Source of the DNA: Pirellulales bacterium | GTDB taxonomy: Bacteria; Planctomycetota; Planctomycetia; Pirellulales; JAICIG01 | NCBI GenBank assembly: GCA_025924495.1 | Contig: JAICIG010000104.1 | Span: 1-19,434 of the forward strand | Direction of reading: 5' to 3' | Length of the DNA stretch: 19,434 nt | Shown: piece by piece, positions 1 through 7,393 of the stretch | Numbering within the stretch: position 1 is the first letter of the stretch | Layout: each line of letters opens with the position of its first letter | The notes under the pieces: generated by a model | Told to the model about the DNA's origin: nothing | The model's database searches: none | What the model saw: only the letters and a program-made list of their open reading frames with translations | Program-made: the position numbers and the translations under genes

Positions 1-51
1 CTATTAACGGCGAAAGTCTTGCCGCCACAACAAGAACTTTGCTGCTCGAAT

Positions 52-159
52 TTGGGTGCCATGCTTTCCCGCGAGCGTCAGCGAGCGGGTAAGCATGCTC
101 GTTCTCGCAGTGGCAACATGCCTACGTCGGCGAGGCGCCGACGAAGGCATGGCACCCAA
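52..159. repeat. Composite palindromic intergenic element
   Basis: A 13-bp perfect inverted repeat, TTGGGTGCCATGC at 52-64 and its complement at 147-159, encloses two further hairpins. The first pairs 60-66 with 91-97 and, after a T/T mismatch, 68-72 with 85-89, with a 12-nt loop. The second pairs 118-123 with 145-150 and, after an A/A mismatch, 125-132 with 136-143, with a 3-nt loop. The whole could extrude as a cruciform or fold as a branched RNA. It contains no ORF and lies just upstream of hemL. The architecture is like REP/MITE-type dispersed repeats; that it is dispersed in the genome is an inference, since no second full copy lies in this window. Confidence 0.75.
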
Positions 160-266
160 GAAGTGTCGTGAACGCAGTTATTGCGGCAGCGACAAGATTT
201 TGGTTGCGGCTCCGCCGCGATATGCTGAAGCATAACCTACGTGCTCTAGCCCCGATGAAAGTAACG

Positions 267-1565
267 ATGTCGCGAGAAAAAAGCAGTCAAGCATTCGCCC
301 GGGCGAAACGGTTGATTCCTGGCGGCGTGAATAGTCCTGCCCGCGCGTTCGGCGGCGTCGGAGGCGAACCGCTGTTCTTCGCGCGCGGCGAAGGCGCCTA
401 CTTGTTCGATCTCGATGGCAACCGCTACATCGATTACATCGGCTCGTGGGGGCCGATGATCCTGGGGCACTGCCATCCGCGCGTTACGGCGGCGCTGGAA
501 GACGCCGTGCGGCGCGGCACGAGCTTCGGCGCTCCGACCGAGGCCGAGAGCGAACTGGCTCAGATGATCGTCGACGCCGTGCCCTCGGTCGAGAAGGTCC
601 GCCTGGTCAACTCGGGCACGGAAGCGACGATGAGCGCCATTCGCCTGGCCCGAGGGTTTACAGGGCGCGACGTGATCGTGAAATTCGCGGGCAATTACCA
701 TGGCCACGTAGACAGTTTGTTGGTCGCGGCCGGCAGTGCCGCCGCCACGCTTGCCGTGCCGAACTCGCCTGGCGTTACGGCGGGCACGGCGCAAGATACG
801 CTGGTGCTGCAATACAACGACGTCGAAGGACTCTCCGCCGCTTTCGGCAAACATGGTTCGCGAATCGCCGGCGTGATCTTTGAGCCGATCGTCGGCAATA
901 TGGGTTGCGTATTGCCCTCGACAGAATTCTTGCGCGCATTGCGAGCAGAAACCCGGCGCTGCGGCGCGCTGCTGATTTGCGATGAGGTAATGACCGGCTT
1001 CCGCGTGGCCTACGGCGGTGCACAGGCGCGACTTGGAATCGAGCCCGACCTGACGACGCTAGGCAAAATTGTCGGAGGCGGATTGCCTGTCGGCGCCTAC
1101 GGCGGACGCGCCGAGATCATGGAACGCGTCTTGCCGGCCGGCCCTGTGTTTCAAGCCGGGACCCTTTCGGGCAATCCCTTAGCCACCGCTGCCGGAATTG
1201 CGACGCTCAAGGTTCTGCGCGATGAAAATCCATACGAGAAATTGGAGCAACTTGGCGCACGGCTCGAGTCAGGCTTGGCTGACGGTGCACGGCAGGTCGG
1301 TATTGCCCACACGACGGCGCGAGCGGGCAGCATGTTGACGCTGTTCTTTAACGCCGAGCCCGTGCGAGACTGGCCAACCGCCAGCCGCTGCGATACCAAG
1401 CGCTTCGGCCGCTACTTCTGGAATCTGATCGAGCGCGGCGTGTACATGCCTTGCAGCCAATATGAAGCGCTATTCATATCGACCGCGCACAACGAGGCCG
1501 ACATCGATTGCACGATCGCAGCCGCAAAAGAGGCGTTCGAGCGATTAAAGGATGCAGCGGAATAG
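267..1565 (+). CDS. hemL: Glutamate-1-semialdehyde 2,1-aminomutase
   Basis: PLP enzyme that converts glutamate-1-semialdehyde to 5-aminolevulinate in the C5 pathway of haem synthesis; cytosolic. With this start the protein has 432 aa, close to the usual 425-435. Seen: an N-terminal IPGGVNSPARAF signature, NSGTEA at about 115-120, DEVMTGFR at about 239-246, the PLP-binding lysine in LGKIVGGG at about K267 (E. coli K265), and GTLSGNP at about 298-304. The frame is open upstream to a GTG at 168 and ATGs at 222 and 255. I prefer 267 because homology begins at MSREKSSQAF and the lysine number then fits the family; ATG 255 is the next best. The SD is weak (GAAAG). The gene converges on tsaB with an 18-bp gap and no terminator hairpin between them. 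Confidence 0.93.
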   Translation: MSREKSSQAFARAKRLIPGGVNSPARAFGGVGGEPLFFARGEGAYLFDLDGNRYIDYIGSWGPMILGHCHPRVTAALEDAVRRGTSFGAPTEAESELAQMIVDAVPSVEKVRLVNSGTEATMSAIRLARGFTGRDVIVKFAGNYHGHVDSLLVAAGSAAATLAVPNSPGVTAGTAQDTLVLQYNDVEGLSAAFGKHGSRIAGVIFEPIVGNMGCVLPSTEFLRALRAETRRCGALLICDEVMTGFRVAYGGAQARLGIEPDLTTLGKIVGGGLPVGAYGGRAEIMERVLPAGPVFQAGTLSGNPLATAAGIATLKVLRDENPYEKLEQLGARLESGLADGARQVGIAHTTARAGSMLTLFFNAEPVRDWPTASRCDTKRFGRYFWNLIERGVYMPCSQYEALFISTAHNEADIDCTIAAAKEAFERLKDAAE

Positions 1566-1583
1566 CGTCCTTGCTCGACTGCC

Positions 1584-2261
1584 CTACGTGGCATGCTTTT
1601 CTTCGGCGGCGCTGCGACGCAAGTAAAGAGGCGTCAGCTTGTAGATGTCGTCTTCTCGGCCGCCGCTGAAGTGCATTCCGCCCACGGCCGCGACCTGCGC
1701 TGCCGTCGGATGCCAATGCGCGGAGGCCATGATCGATATACCGGCAGGAATGCGATCCTCCAATGCTGACAACGCCGGACCCGTCACGGCGGTTTCAGGC
1801 GCCAGGCTCGCCAGCCATTCGTCGATCGACACGAGACGCGTCTCGTGGCTGGGTTGCCACGCGCCCGCTGGTCCCCGCTCGAAGGTTTGCTCGAAGAGCT
1901 GACCGCGCCCTGCATCGAGCACTGCCGACAATCGTTGCCAGGATTCTACCGCAGCTCGACGCGCGACGGCTTCCAACGTGTTGACGCCGACAACCGCTGA
2001 ACCAACCGCATAGGCGAACGTCTTCGCCGTCGTGACTCCGATGCGCAAGCCCGTAAACGAACCGGGGCCGACCGTCACGGCCGTCAGTTGCACGTCGGTT
2101 GGCCGCCAGTCGGCATGGGCCAGAAGCTCCTTTATTGCCGGCGCGAGCGACGAGGCGCTGCGCAGCGACGGATTCAACTCTATCTCGGCCAAGAGTTTAT
2201 CGTCGGCCATCGCCGCGACGCTGCCGAACCGCCCGCTGGTCTCCAGGGCTAGAACTCGCAC
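1584..2261 (-). CDS. tsaB: tRNA threonylcarbamoyladenosine biosynthesis protein TsaB
   Basis: TsaB is the non-catalytic ASKHA-fold partner of TsaD (with TsaE) in transfer of the threonylcarbamoyl group to A37 of ANN-decoding tRNAs; cytosolic. The protein has 225 aa, a normal length. Seen: an N-terminal LALETSG strand-loop, the family signature VGPGSFTGLRIG at residues 64-75, NTLEA at about 94-98, and a C-terminal PLYLR close to the end, all typical of TsaB. The start is GTG at 2261, where homology begins; the SD is weak. It is transcribed divergently from the metallophosphoesterase gene, with a promoter candidate at 2298-2326. No tsaD or tsaE lies nearby. Confidence 0.92.
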   Translation of the reverse strand: MRVLALETSGRFGSVAAMADDKLLAEIELNPSLRSASSLAPAIKELLAHADWRPTDVQLTAVTVGPGSFTGLRIGVTTAKTFAYAVGSAVVGVNTLEAVARRAAVESWQRLSAVLDAGRGQLFEQTFERGPAGAWQPSHETRLVSIDEWLASLAPETAVTGPALSALEDRIPAGISIMASAHWHPTAAQVAAVGGMHFSGGREDDIYKLTPLYLRRSAAEEKHAT

Positions 2262-2297
2262 AATTCAGTTTCTCGCGGGGGCATGGCGGCGGCGCGG

Positions 2298-2326
2298 CCT
2301 ATACTAGGAAGATGGTCTAATGTCAG
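2298..2326 (-). promoter_or_regulatory. Candidate sigma70-type promoter for tsaB
   Basis: On the minus strand a CTGACA -35 (2326-2321) and a TATAGG -10 (2303-2298) are separated by 17 nt, which would start transcription near 2291, about 30 nt before the tsaB GTG. The -35 matches 5 of 6 consensus bases and the -10 matches 4 of 6. The call rests on motif matching only. Confidence 0.4.
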
Positions 2327-2379
2327 GATCCCGCTTGCCAGCATTGCCTGCAAGGGCAAAACCCGCTTGACCATCTTCC
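2307..2379. repeat. 11-bp inverted repeat in the tsaB/phosphoesterase divergent region
   Basis: GGAAGATGGTC at 2307-2317 is repeated as its exact complement at 2369-2379, 51 nt apart. The left arm sits in the spacer of the tsaB promoter candidate and the right arm overlaps the -35 of the phosphoesterase promoter candidate. Between them lie a CCCGCTTG direct repeat (2330-2337 and 2362-2369) and a small hairpin, TTGCC at 2344-2348 with GGCAA at 2355-2359. This could be a pair of operator half-sites or a large RNA stem. The function is inferred. Confidence 0.5.
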
Positions 2380-2395
2380 GACGCTAACTTAGACT
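2367..2395 (+). promoter_or_regulatory. Candidate sigma70-type promoter for the metallophosphoesterase gene
   Basis: A TTGACC -35 (2367-2372) and a TAGACT -10 (2390-2395) are separated by 17 nt, with an expected start near 2402 and a leader of about 73 nt before the GTG at 2475. The -35 matches 5 of 6 consensus bases and the -10 matches 4 of 6. Confidence 0.5.
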
Positions 2396-2474
2396 GCGCA
2401 TTGGATTTGGGTCGATTTTTCCAACCGGCGCGCCGAATCGGATCACGTGCCTGTAGAGCCGAAGGTCAGCGGTA

Positions 2475-3224
2475 GTGAAGCGAGCGCTCATCAGTGATAT
2501 TCACAGCAACCTCGAGGGGCTCGAGGCGGTCCTAGCTGACATCGACAAGCAGGGGATTACCGAAATCTACTGCTTGGGGGATATCATCGGCTACGGGCCC
2601 AATCCCCGCGAATGCATCGATCTGGTGATGCGGATGAACGTCTGCATCCTCGGCAATCACGACCAGGGCGCGTTATTCGATCCTGAAGGGTTCAACTCTG
2701 GCGCCGAGCGAGCCATTTTTTGGACGCGAGAGCAATTGGAAAGCCCCAAAGGCAACCCGGCGGACAACGCGAAACGTTGGGATTTCCTGGGCGAACTGCC
2801 GCGAAACAAGCGGGAAAACGGCTTCTTGTTCGTCCACGGTTCGGCTCGCAATCCGCTCAACGAATATGTCTTTCCGGAGGACATCTACAACCAGCGGAAG
2901 ATGGAAAAGATCTTCTCTTTGATCGAGCAGCATTGTTTTCAGGGACACACGCACGTGCCGGGCGTGTTCACGCAAGGGCTTAACTTTTTCAGCCCTGAGG
3001 AAATCAGCTATCAGTACCGCCTGACGCCCGAGAAGACGATGGTCAACGTGGGCTCGGTCGGCCAGCCTCGCGACGGCGACCCGAGAGCTTGTTACGTGGT
3101 GCTCGAAGACGATCTCGTGAAGTTCCGGCGAATCGAGTACCCGTTTGAAGAAACGATCAAGAAGATTTACGCCACCCCGGAACTCGACAACTTTCTCGGC
3201 GACCGGCTCCGCGACGGGCGTTGA
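2475..3224 (+). CDS. Calcineurin-like metallophosphoesterase (MJ0912-like)
   Basis: Predicted cytosolic two-metal phosphoesterase of 249 aa; the substrate is unknown. The motif ladder is complete: DIH at residues 8-10, GD at 35-36, GNHD at 60-63, H121 in VHGSA, and GHTH at 157-160, supplying the Asp, Asn and His metal ligands. The segment [15 protein letters not shown] (191-205) is typical of the MJ0912/YfcE-like phosphodiesterase group. The start is GTG at 2475, preceded by GAAGG at 2461-2465. It is the first gene of a long plus-strand run and lies 139 bp before yidC. The family includes phosphodiesterases and phosphatases, so a specific activity cannot be read from the sequence. Confidence 0.87.
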   Translation: MKRALISDIHSNLEGLEAVLADIDKQGITEIYCLGDIIGYGPNPRECIDLVMRMNVCILGNHDQGALFDPEGFNSGAERAIFWTREQLESPKGNPADNAKRWDFLGELPRNKRENGFLFVHGSARNPLNEYVFPEDIYNQRKMEKIFSLIEQHCFQGHTHVPGVFTQGLNFFSPEEISYQYRLTPEKTMVNVGSVGQPRDGDPRACYVVLEDDLVKFRRIEYPFEETIKKIYATPELDNFLGDRLRDGR

Positions 3225-3323
3225 ACAGGCGGCATAAGATTGCCGTCGCTGGCTACGAATACACTCCACTCGAAAGGTCGCCTTCCTCTCAGTTCGCCGT
3301 GGCGAAGGAAGAGATCTGGCGAC

Positions 3324-3343
3324 AACCGCCTGCAGGCGGTTTT
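3324..3343 (+). terminator. Hairpin with short T tract between phosphoesterase gene and yidC
   Basis: AACCGCC at 3324-3330 pairs with GGCGGTT at 3335-3341 across the 4-nt loop TGCA. The plus-strand run of four Ts at 3340-3343 starts inside the stem. It looks like a weak intrinsic terminator for the upstream gene. However, it ends only about 20 nt before the yidC start and just ahead of its SD, so it may instead be a leader structure in the yidC mRNA. Confidence 0.5.
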
Positions 3344-3363
3344 CCTTGGAAGGATAAATTGGC

Positions 3364-5709
3364 ATGGATAGGCGTTTTTACACATTCCTGGCTCTCTCGG
3401 CCGCCGTGTTGCTAGTCAACTTTCTGGTGCTGAAGTGGCTTGCGCCTCTGCCCGGCCAGCAGCCAGCCGCCAAACAGCAAGCGGCCGCGGATCGTGATAT
3501 TGAGAAGGCCGAGAAGCCGAAGAAACAGTCGGTCGCCGCCAAGAAGAAGAACGGGGACAACGAGAAGAACGAGAAGGAAAAATCTGCTGAAGTCAAGGCA
3601 GCTCCTAAGACCGAACCGCAGCGCTGGGTCACGTTAGGTTCTGCCGACGAGAGTGATCCTTATCGCATGCTCGTCACGCTTACCAATCGCGGCGCGGCCG
3701 TCGAGCGCATTGAGCTCAACAGCCATCGCTTTCACGATTTGGACGATCGCTCTGGTTACTTGGGCCACTTGGAACTCACTAAATCCAAGGCTCCGAAAGG
3801 TTGCCTGGTGCGCGTGGTCGGCAAAGGCACGCCAGCCGATCGCGCGGGGTTGAAGCCCGACGATGTTTTGCTGGCTGCCGACGATCAACCTGTGCCAAGC
3901 GTCGCGGCGCTCAATGACATACTGGCCTCGAAAAAGCCGGAAGACATGCTGGCGTTGTCGATTTCTCGCAACGGCAAGTCGATGTCGCTGTCTGCGACGC
4001 TCGCTCGCAAGCCGCTCGAAATCGTTCGTCCGGAGTACACCATCGAGGACGGAGAGGACGAGGGCGAGCCGCGCGAGGCCGACTTGGGAGAAACCGATCC
4101 GAAAATCGTTCATCCCCTCTCCTTTCTGATGACGCTCGCCAAAATCGATGGCGAGGAGATTGGCAAAGATGAAGAGGAGCTGGCTGGCGTCAATCTGCGC
4201 ACCGGCAACTGGACAATGCTGCCCAGTGATCCGAAGAAACCCGATGAAGCGGCGTTCGAGATGGAACTGCCCGAGCAGCAATTGAGGATCAGGAAGATCT
4301 TCAGCCTGGTGAAGCTAACGCAGGAAGAGGCGGCCGATGCCAATGCTCCTGCCTATCATCTGAATTTTCAGTTGGAAATTGAAAACCTGGGAGACGAGTC
4401 GCGCGAGGTCGCCTACCAGCTCGACGGTCCGACAGGCCTTCCCGCCGAAGGATGGTGGTACGCCTATTCCTCCAAGATCGGCCGCGACTGGAGTTCGCCG
4501 GGCATTCGCGACGCCGTCATCGGTTACCTGGGCGGCGGCGCTTTCCAGCATAGTCTGATTAGTGCGGCGACCATCGCCGAGGACAAACCGCTCGAAAAGT
4601 TCACGCAGCCGCTCGTTTACATGGGCGTCGATGCCCAGTACTTCGCCGCCGTGTTGATTCCGCAGAAAAAGGAAGTCGACGAACAGTGGTTCGCTCAAGC
4701 GTATCCGTTGCGAGCCGGCCCCGTACCCGCGAACAAGAACAAGAAGAAGCTGCTGGACGTCTCGTGTCGGATGGTCAGCGTCGAAACGAAGCTGGCGGCC
4801 GACGGTGGCCGGCGCACAGATCGCTTCCAGATCTTCGCGGGCCCGAAGCGGCCGGAGCTGTTGGCCAAGTATGCCGCTCCCGACGGCCTGGGCGAACTGG
4901 TCTATTACGGTTGGTTCGGTTGGGTTTCGCGGCCAATGCTCGGCGTCCTGCACTTCTTCTATAGCGTTGTGCACAATTACGGCATTGCCATCATCATGCT
5001 GACCGTGCTGGTGCGCAGTTGCATGTTCCCCTTGAGTCGCAAGCAGGCGCTCAATGCCCAGAAGATGCAGGAATTGCAGCCGGAGATGAAGCGGCTGGCG
5101 GAAAAATACAAAGGCAACGTCGAGCAAAGAACGAAAGCGCAACAAGATCTGTTCCGCAAGCACAACTACAATCCGCTCAGCGGCTGCTTGCCGGCCTTGG
5201 TGCAGTTGCCCATTTTTCTCGGCCTTTATCGCTCGTTGGCGGTCGATATTGAGCTGCGCCAAGCGCCGCTGTTGGGCGAGGCGATCCGCTGGTGTTCCAA
5301 CCTGGCGGCGCCCGACATGCTCTGGTATTGGGAGCCGTATCTGGCGCAATTCATCGTCGGCAAGACCGGCTGGCTGGGGCCGTATCTCAACGTGCTGCCG
5401 CTGGTTACGATCGGGTTGTTTATTTGGCAGCAGAAAATGTTCTTACCGCCGCCGGCGGACGAGCAAGCCGCACTGCAGCAGAAGATGATGCAGTACATGA
5501 TGATCTTCATGGGCGTGATGTTTTTCAAAGTTCCCAGCGGCCTGTGCCTGTACTTCATCGCCTCGAGCCTGTGGGGCATTACCGAGCGCAAGCTCCTGCC
5601 CAAAACGATTCCGCCCGGCACGGCTGCGATGGCGGTAAAGTCCACGAGCGCGCCGAGCGGCAACGGCGTCGAAGGGCGAAAGAAGAACAAGGAACGGGGC
5701 CGGAAATAA
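3364..5709 (+). CDS. yidC: Membrane protein insertase YidC with an inserted PDZ domain
   Basis: Inserts and folds inner-membrane proteins, alone or with SecYEG. The protein is 781 aa, well above the usual 540-620. Layout: TM1 at 6-26, a Lys/Glu-rich linker at about 35-85, start of the periplasmic beta domain at about 88-140, a PDZ domain at about 146-220 (VVGKGTPADRAGLKPDDVLL), an acidic linker at 226-245, the rest of the beta domain to about 490, then the conserved insertase core at about 515-745. The core holds the hydrophilic-groove arginine R551 in TVLVRSCMFPLSRKQ, a charged cytoplasmic hairpin at about 560-600, and further TM segments near 606-625, 675-691 and 710-735. A basic tail (RKKNKERGRK) could contact ribosomes. 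The start is fixed by AAGGA at 3350-3354, 9 nt before the ATG. mnmE follows, a widely conserved order. Confidence 0.95.
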   Translation: MDRRFYTFLALSAAVLLVNFLVLKWLAPLPGQQPAAKQQAAADRDIEKAEKPKKQSVAAKKKNGDNEKNEKEKSAEVKAAPKTEPQRWVTLGSADESDPYRMLVTLTNRGAAVERIELNSHRFHDLDDRSGYLGHLELTKSKAPKGCLVRVVGKGTPADRAGLKPDDVLLAADDQPVPSVAALNDILASKKPEDMLALSISRNGKSMSLSATLARKPLEIVRPEYTIEDGEDEGEPREADLGETDPKIVHPLSFLMTLAKIDGEEIGKDEEELAGVNLRTGNWTMLPSDPKKPDEAAFEMELPEQQLRIRKIFSLVKLTQEEAADANAPAYHLNFQLEIENLGDESREVAYQLDGPTGLPAEGWWYAYSSKIGRDWSSPGIRDAVIGYLGGGAFQHSLISAATIAEDKPLEKFTQPLVYMGVDAQYFAAVLIPQKKEVDEQWFAQAYPLRAGPVPANKNKKKLLDVSCRMVSVETKLAADGGRRTDRFQIFAGPKRPELLAKYAAPDGLGELVYYGWFGWVSRPMLGVLHFFYSVVHNYGIAIIMLTVLVRSCMFPLSRKQALNAQKMQELQPEMKRLAEKYKGNVEQRTKAQQDLFRKHNYNPLSGCLPALVQLPIFLGLYRSLAVDIELRQAPLLGEAIRWCSNLAAPDMLWYWEPYLAQFIVGKTGWLGPYLNVLPLVTIGLFIWQQKMFLPPPADEQAALQQKMMQYMMIFMGVMFFKVPSGLCLYFIASSLWGITERKLLPKTIPPGTAAMAVKSTSAPSGNGVEGRKKNKERGRK

Positions 5710-5813
5710 CGCGGCTGTTCGTCAAACCGAAGCGACGCAGTCGCCCGGCCTCGAGGCCATCGCGGTTGGGCGAAGATCGCCACGGCCCATACAACGCCTG
5801 ATCATTACGCTGC

Positions 5814-7193
5814 GTGTTTCATCCCGACGACACGATCGTTGCCATCGCCTCGGCTCCTGGCGGCGCCGCGCGAGGCATTGTGCGACTGAGTGGCCCAGAG
5901 ACGGTTCGCTCGCTGCAGTCATGGTTTACGCCTGACGAAGGGGCGCATTGGCAAACCGCGCAAGCTCGGCGCGTTGTCGTCGGGCGCCTGCAAGTGGAAG
6001 GCTTCCACTCGCCGTTGCCTTGCGATCTTTATCTTTGGCCGAACGCTGCCAGTTACACTCGGCAACCGACGGCAGAAATCCACACGCTCGGCTCGCCCCC
6101 TATACTGGCGGCCATTTTGCAGACCGCTTGCCGGCATGGCGCCCGCTTGGCGCAGCCTGGCGAATTCACGCTCCGGGCGTTTCTCGCTGGGCGGCTCGAT
6201 TTGACTCAGGCTGAAGCCGTTCTGGGCGTGATCGACGCGGCCGATCGCCGCGCGTTGGACGTAGCGCTCGCACAGTTGGCCGGCGGGCTGGGCGGCGCCC
6301 TGCGCCGTTTGCGAGATCGGCTGCTCGACTTGCTCGCGCACCTCGAGGCGGGCTTGGATTTTGTCGAGGAGGATATCGAATTCGTCAGCGCCGGAGAGCT
6401 CGAGCGCGAGTTGACTGCCGCGCAGGCCGATGTTGCCGCGCTCGTCGATCGAGTTCAAACGCGTGGCGACGTTGCGGAACTGGCTCGCGTGGTCATTGCG
6501 GGATGGCCCAATGTCGGTAAGAGCAGCTTGTTCAACGTGCTGGTAGGACATGACCGTGCCATCGTGTCGCCGCAACCAGGCGCCACGCGAGATTACCTGA
6601 CTGCCCGAATTGATCTGGATGGCGTCCAGTGCGAGCTGATCGACACGGCAGGAGTTGAGTTCGGAATTGAAACGGGCATTTCTGGCGCAGCGCAGGCATC
6701 GTCCGACGAACAGCGGCAACAAGCTCAGTTGTTGCTGCTCTGCCTCGATTCGACCCGTCCGCTCAACGATTGGGAGCGCCGCCAACTGAAAGAGATTGAA
6801 AATGGGCCGCCCGCGCTGGTGGTGCTGACCAAGACAGACGGCGTGCGGCGGCTAGCGCTGTCGCCCCTGGAAACGCCCGGCGAGCTGATCCAGACCAGCA
6901 GCTCTACGCTTAGCGGGATCGAACGCCTTCGCGGGCAGCTTCGCAGCGCATTGCTGGCATCGAGCAGCGAGACGGGCGTGGTGTTGACGACAGCCGTTCG
7001 TTCTCGCGATAGTCTGCGGCTTGCGGCCGAAAGTTTGGCTCGCGCTCTTGAGCTCGCCCAGGTCTCGGGCGGCGAAGAACTGATTGCCGCGGAGTTGCGA
7101 ATTGTCCTGGATCACTTGGGCCAGGTCGTCGGCACGGTTTACACCGACGATGTGCTCGACCGCATCTTCAGCCGGTTTTGCATCGGGAAATGA
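5814..7193 (+). CDS. mnmE: tRNA uridine-5-carboxymethylaminomethyl(34) modification GTPase MnmE
   Basis: With MnmG it modifies U34 of certain tRNAs, using GTP hydrolysis and a folate-derived C1 unit. The protein has 459 aa, a normal length. Seen: an N-terminal DDTIVAIASAPGGAARGIVRLSG folate-binding module, a helical domain, an inserted G domain (P-loop GWPNVGKSS from residue 230, TRD at 258-260, DTAG at 277-280) and the diagnostic C-terminal FCIGK with its catalytic Cys456. Departures from the usual sequence: the conserved CHGG/GHGG after the first beta domain reads TLGS (91-94), and the G4 motif NKxD reads TKTD (339-342). The start is GTG 5814, where homology begins, without a clear SD. It lies 104 bp after yidC and may be co-transcribed with it. 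Confidence 0.93.
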   Translation: MFHPDDTIVAIASAPGGAARGIVRLSGPETVRSLQSWFTPDEGAHWQTAQARRVVVGRLQVEGFHSPLPCDLYLWPNAASYTRQPTAEIHTLGSPPILAAILQTACRHGARLAQPGEFTLRAFLAGRLDLTQAEAVLGVIDAADRRALDVALAQLAGGLGGALRRLRDRLLDLLAHLEAGLDFVEEDIEFVSAGELERELTAAQADVAALVDRVQTRGDVAELARVVIAGWPNVGKSSLFNVLVGHDRAIVSPQPGATRDYLTARIDLDGVQCELIDTAGVEFGIETGISGAAQASSDEQRQQAQLLLLCLDSTRPLNDWERRQLKEIENGPPALVVLTKTDGVRRLALSPLETPGELIQTSSSTLSGIERLRGQLRSALLASSSETGVVLTTAVRSRDSLRLAAESLARALELAQVSGGEELIAAELRIVLDHLGQVVGTVYTDDVLDRIFSRFCIGK

Positions 7194-7378
7194 TCGTCCT
7201 TTTGGAAGCGGAGACGTTCGCCGAGCTCGCATTGCGCCTGGAGACATTGCCTGGCTTAGCCAGCTTAAACCCCGTCGGGGGACCCAGCCTAAAACCGCCA
7301 AAGCTTTCCACAGGCGGCGCCGATAACCACCAGTGATTGCAGAGTTCCGGCGAGTTGTATTCCCTTCAGGTGTTCGCA

Positions 7379-7384
7379 AAAGGA
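7379..7384 (+). promoter_or_regulatory. Strong Shine-Dalgarno that fixes the MORN-protein start
   Basis: AAGGAG lies 9 nt before the ATG at 7394. No such site precedes the in-frame TTG at 7337, so translation should begin at 7394, which also places a signal peptide at the very N-terminus. Confidence 0.75.
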
Positions 7385-7393
7385 GCGCGCGCA

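Noticed and set aside
168..266. Upstream extension of hemL to a GTG at 168
   Set aside because: The added 33 residues show no HemL similarity, begin 9 bp after the palindromic element, and would shift the PLP lysine far from the family position.
1566..1583. Terminator between hemL and tsaB
   Set aside because: The 18-bp gap has no stem and no T run; none could be supported.
4315..5349. Long open frame antisense to yidC (344 codons)
   Set aside because: It mirrors the yidC reading frame in GC-rich DNA, lacks any recognisable domain and has no SD or promoter.
7084..7326. Small ORF overlapping the end of mnmE and the following gap
   Set aside because: Out of frame with mnmE, Arg/Ser-rich composition typical of a shadow frame, no SD. 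The 143-bp gap to the next TTG shows only a weak 5-bp stem near 7292-7318.
7337..7393. TTG start for the MORN-repeat protein
   Set aside because: AAGGAG lies 9 nt before ATG 7394, and the signal peptide begins there.
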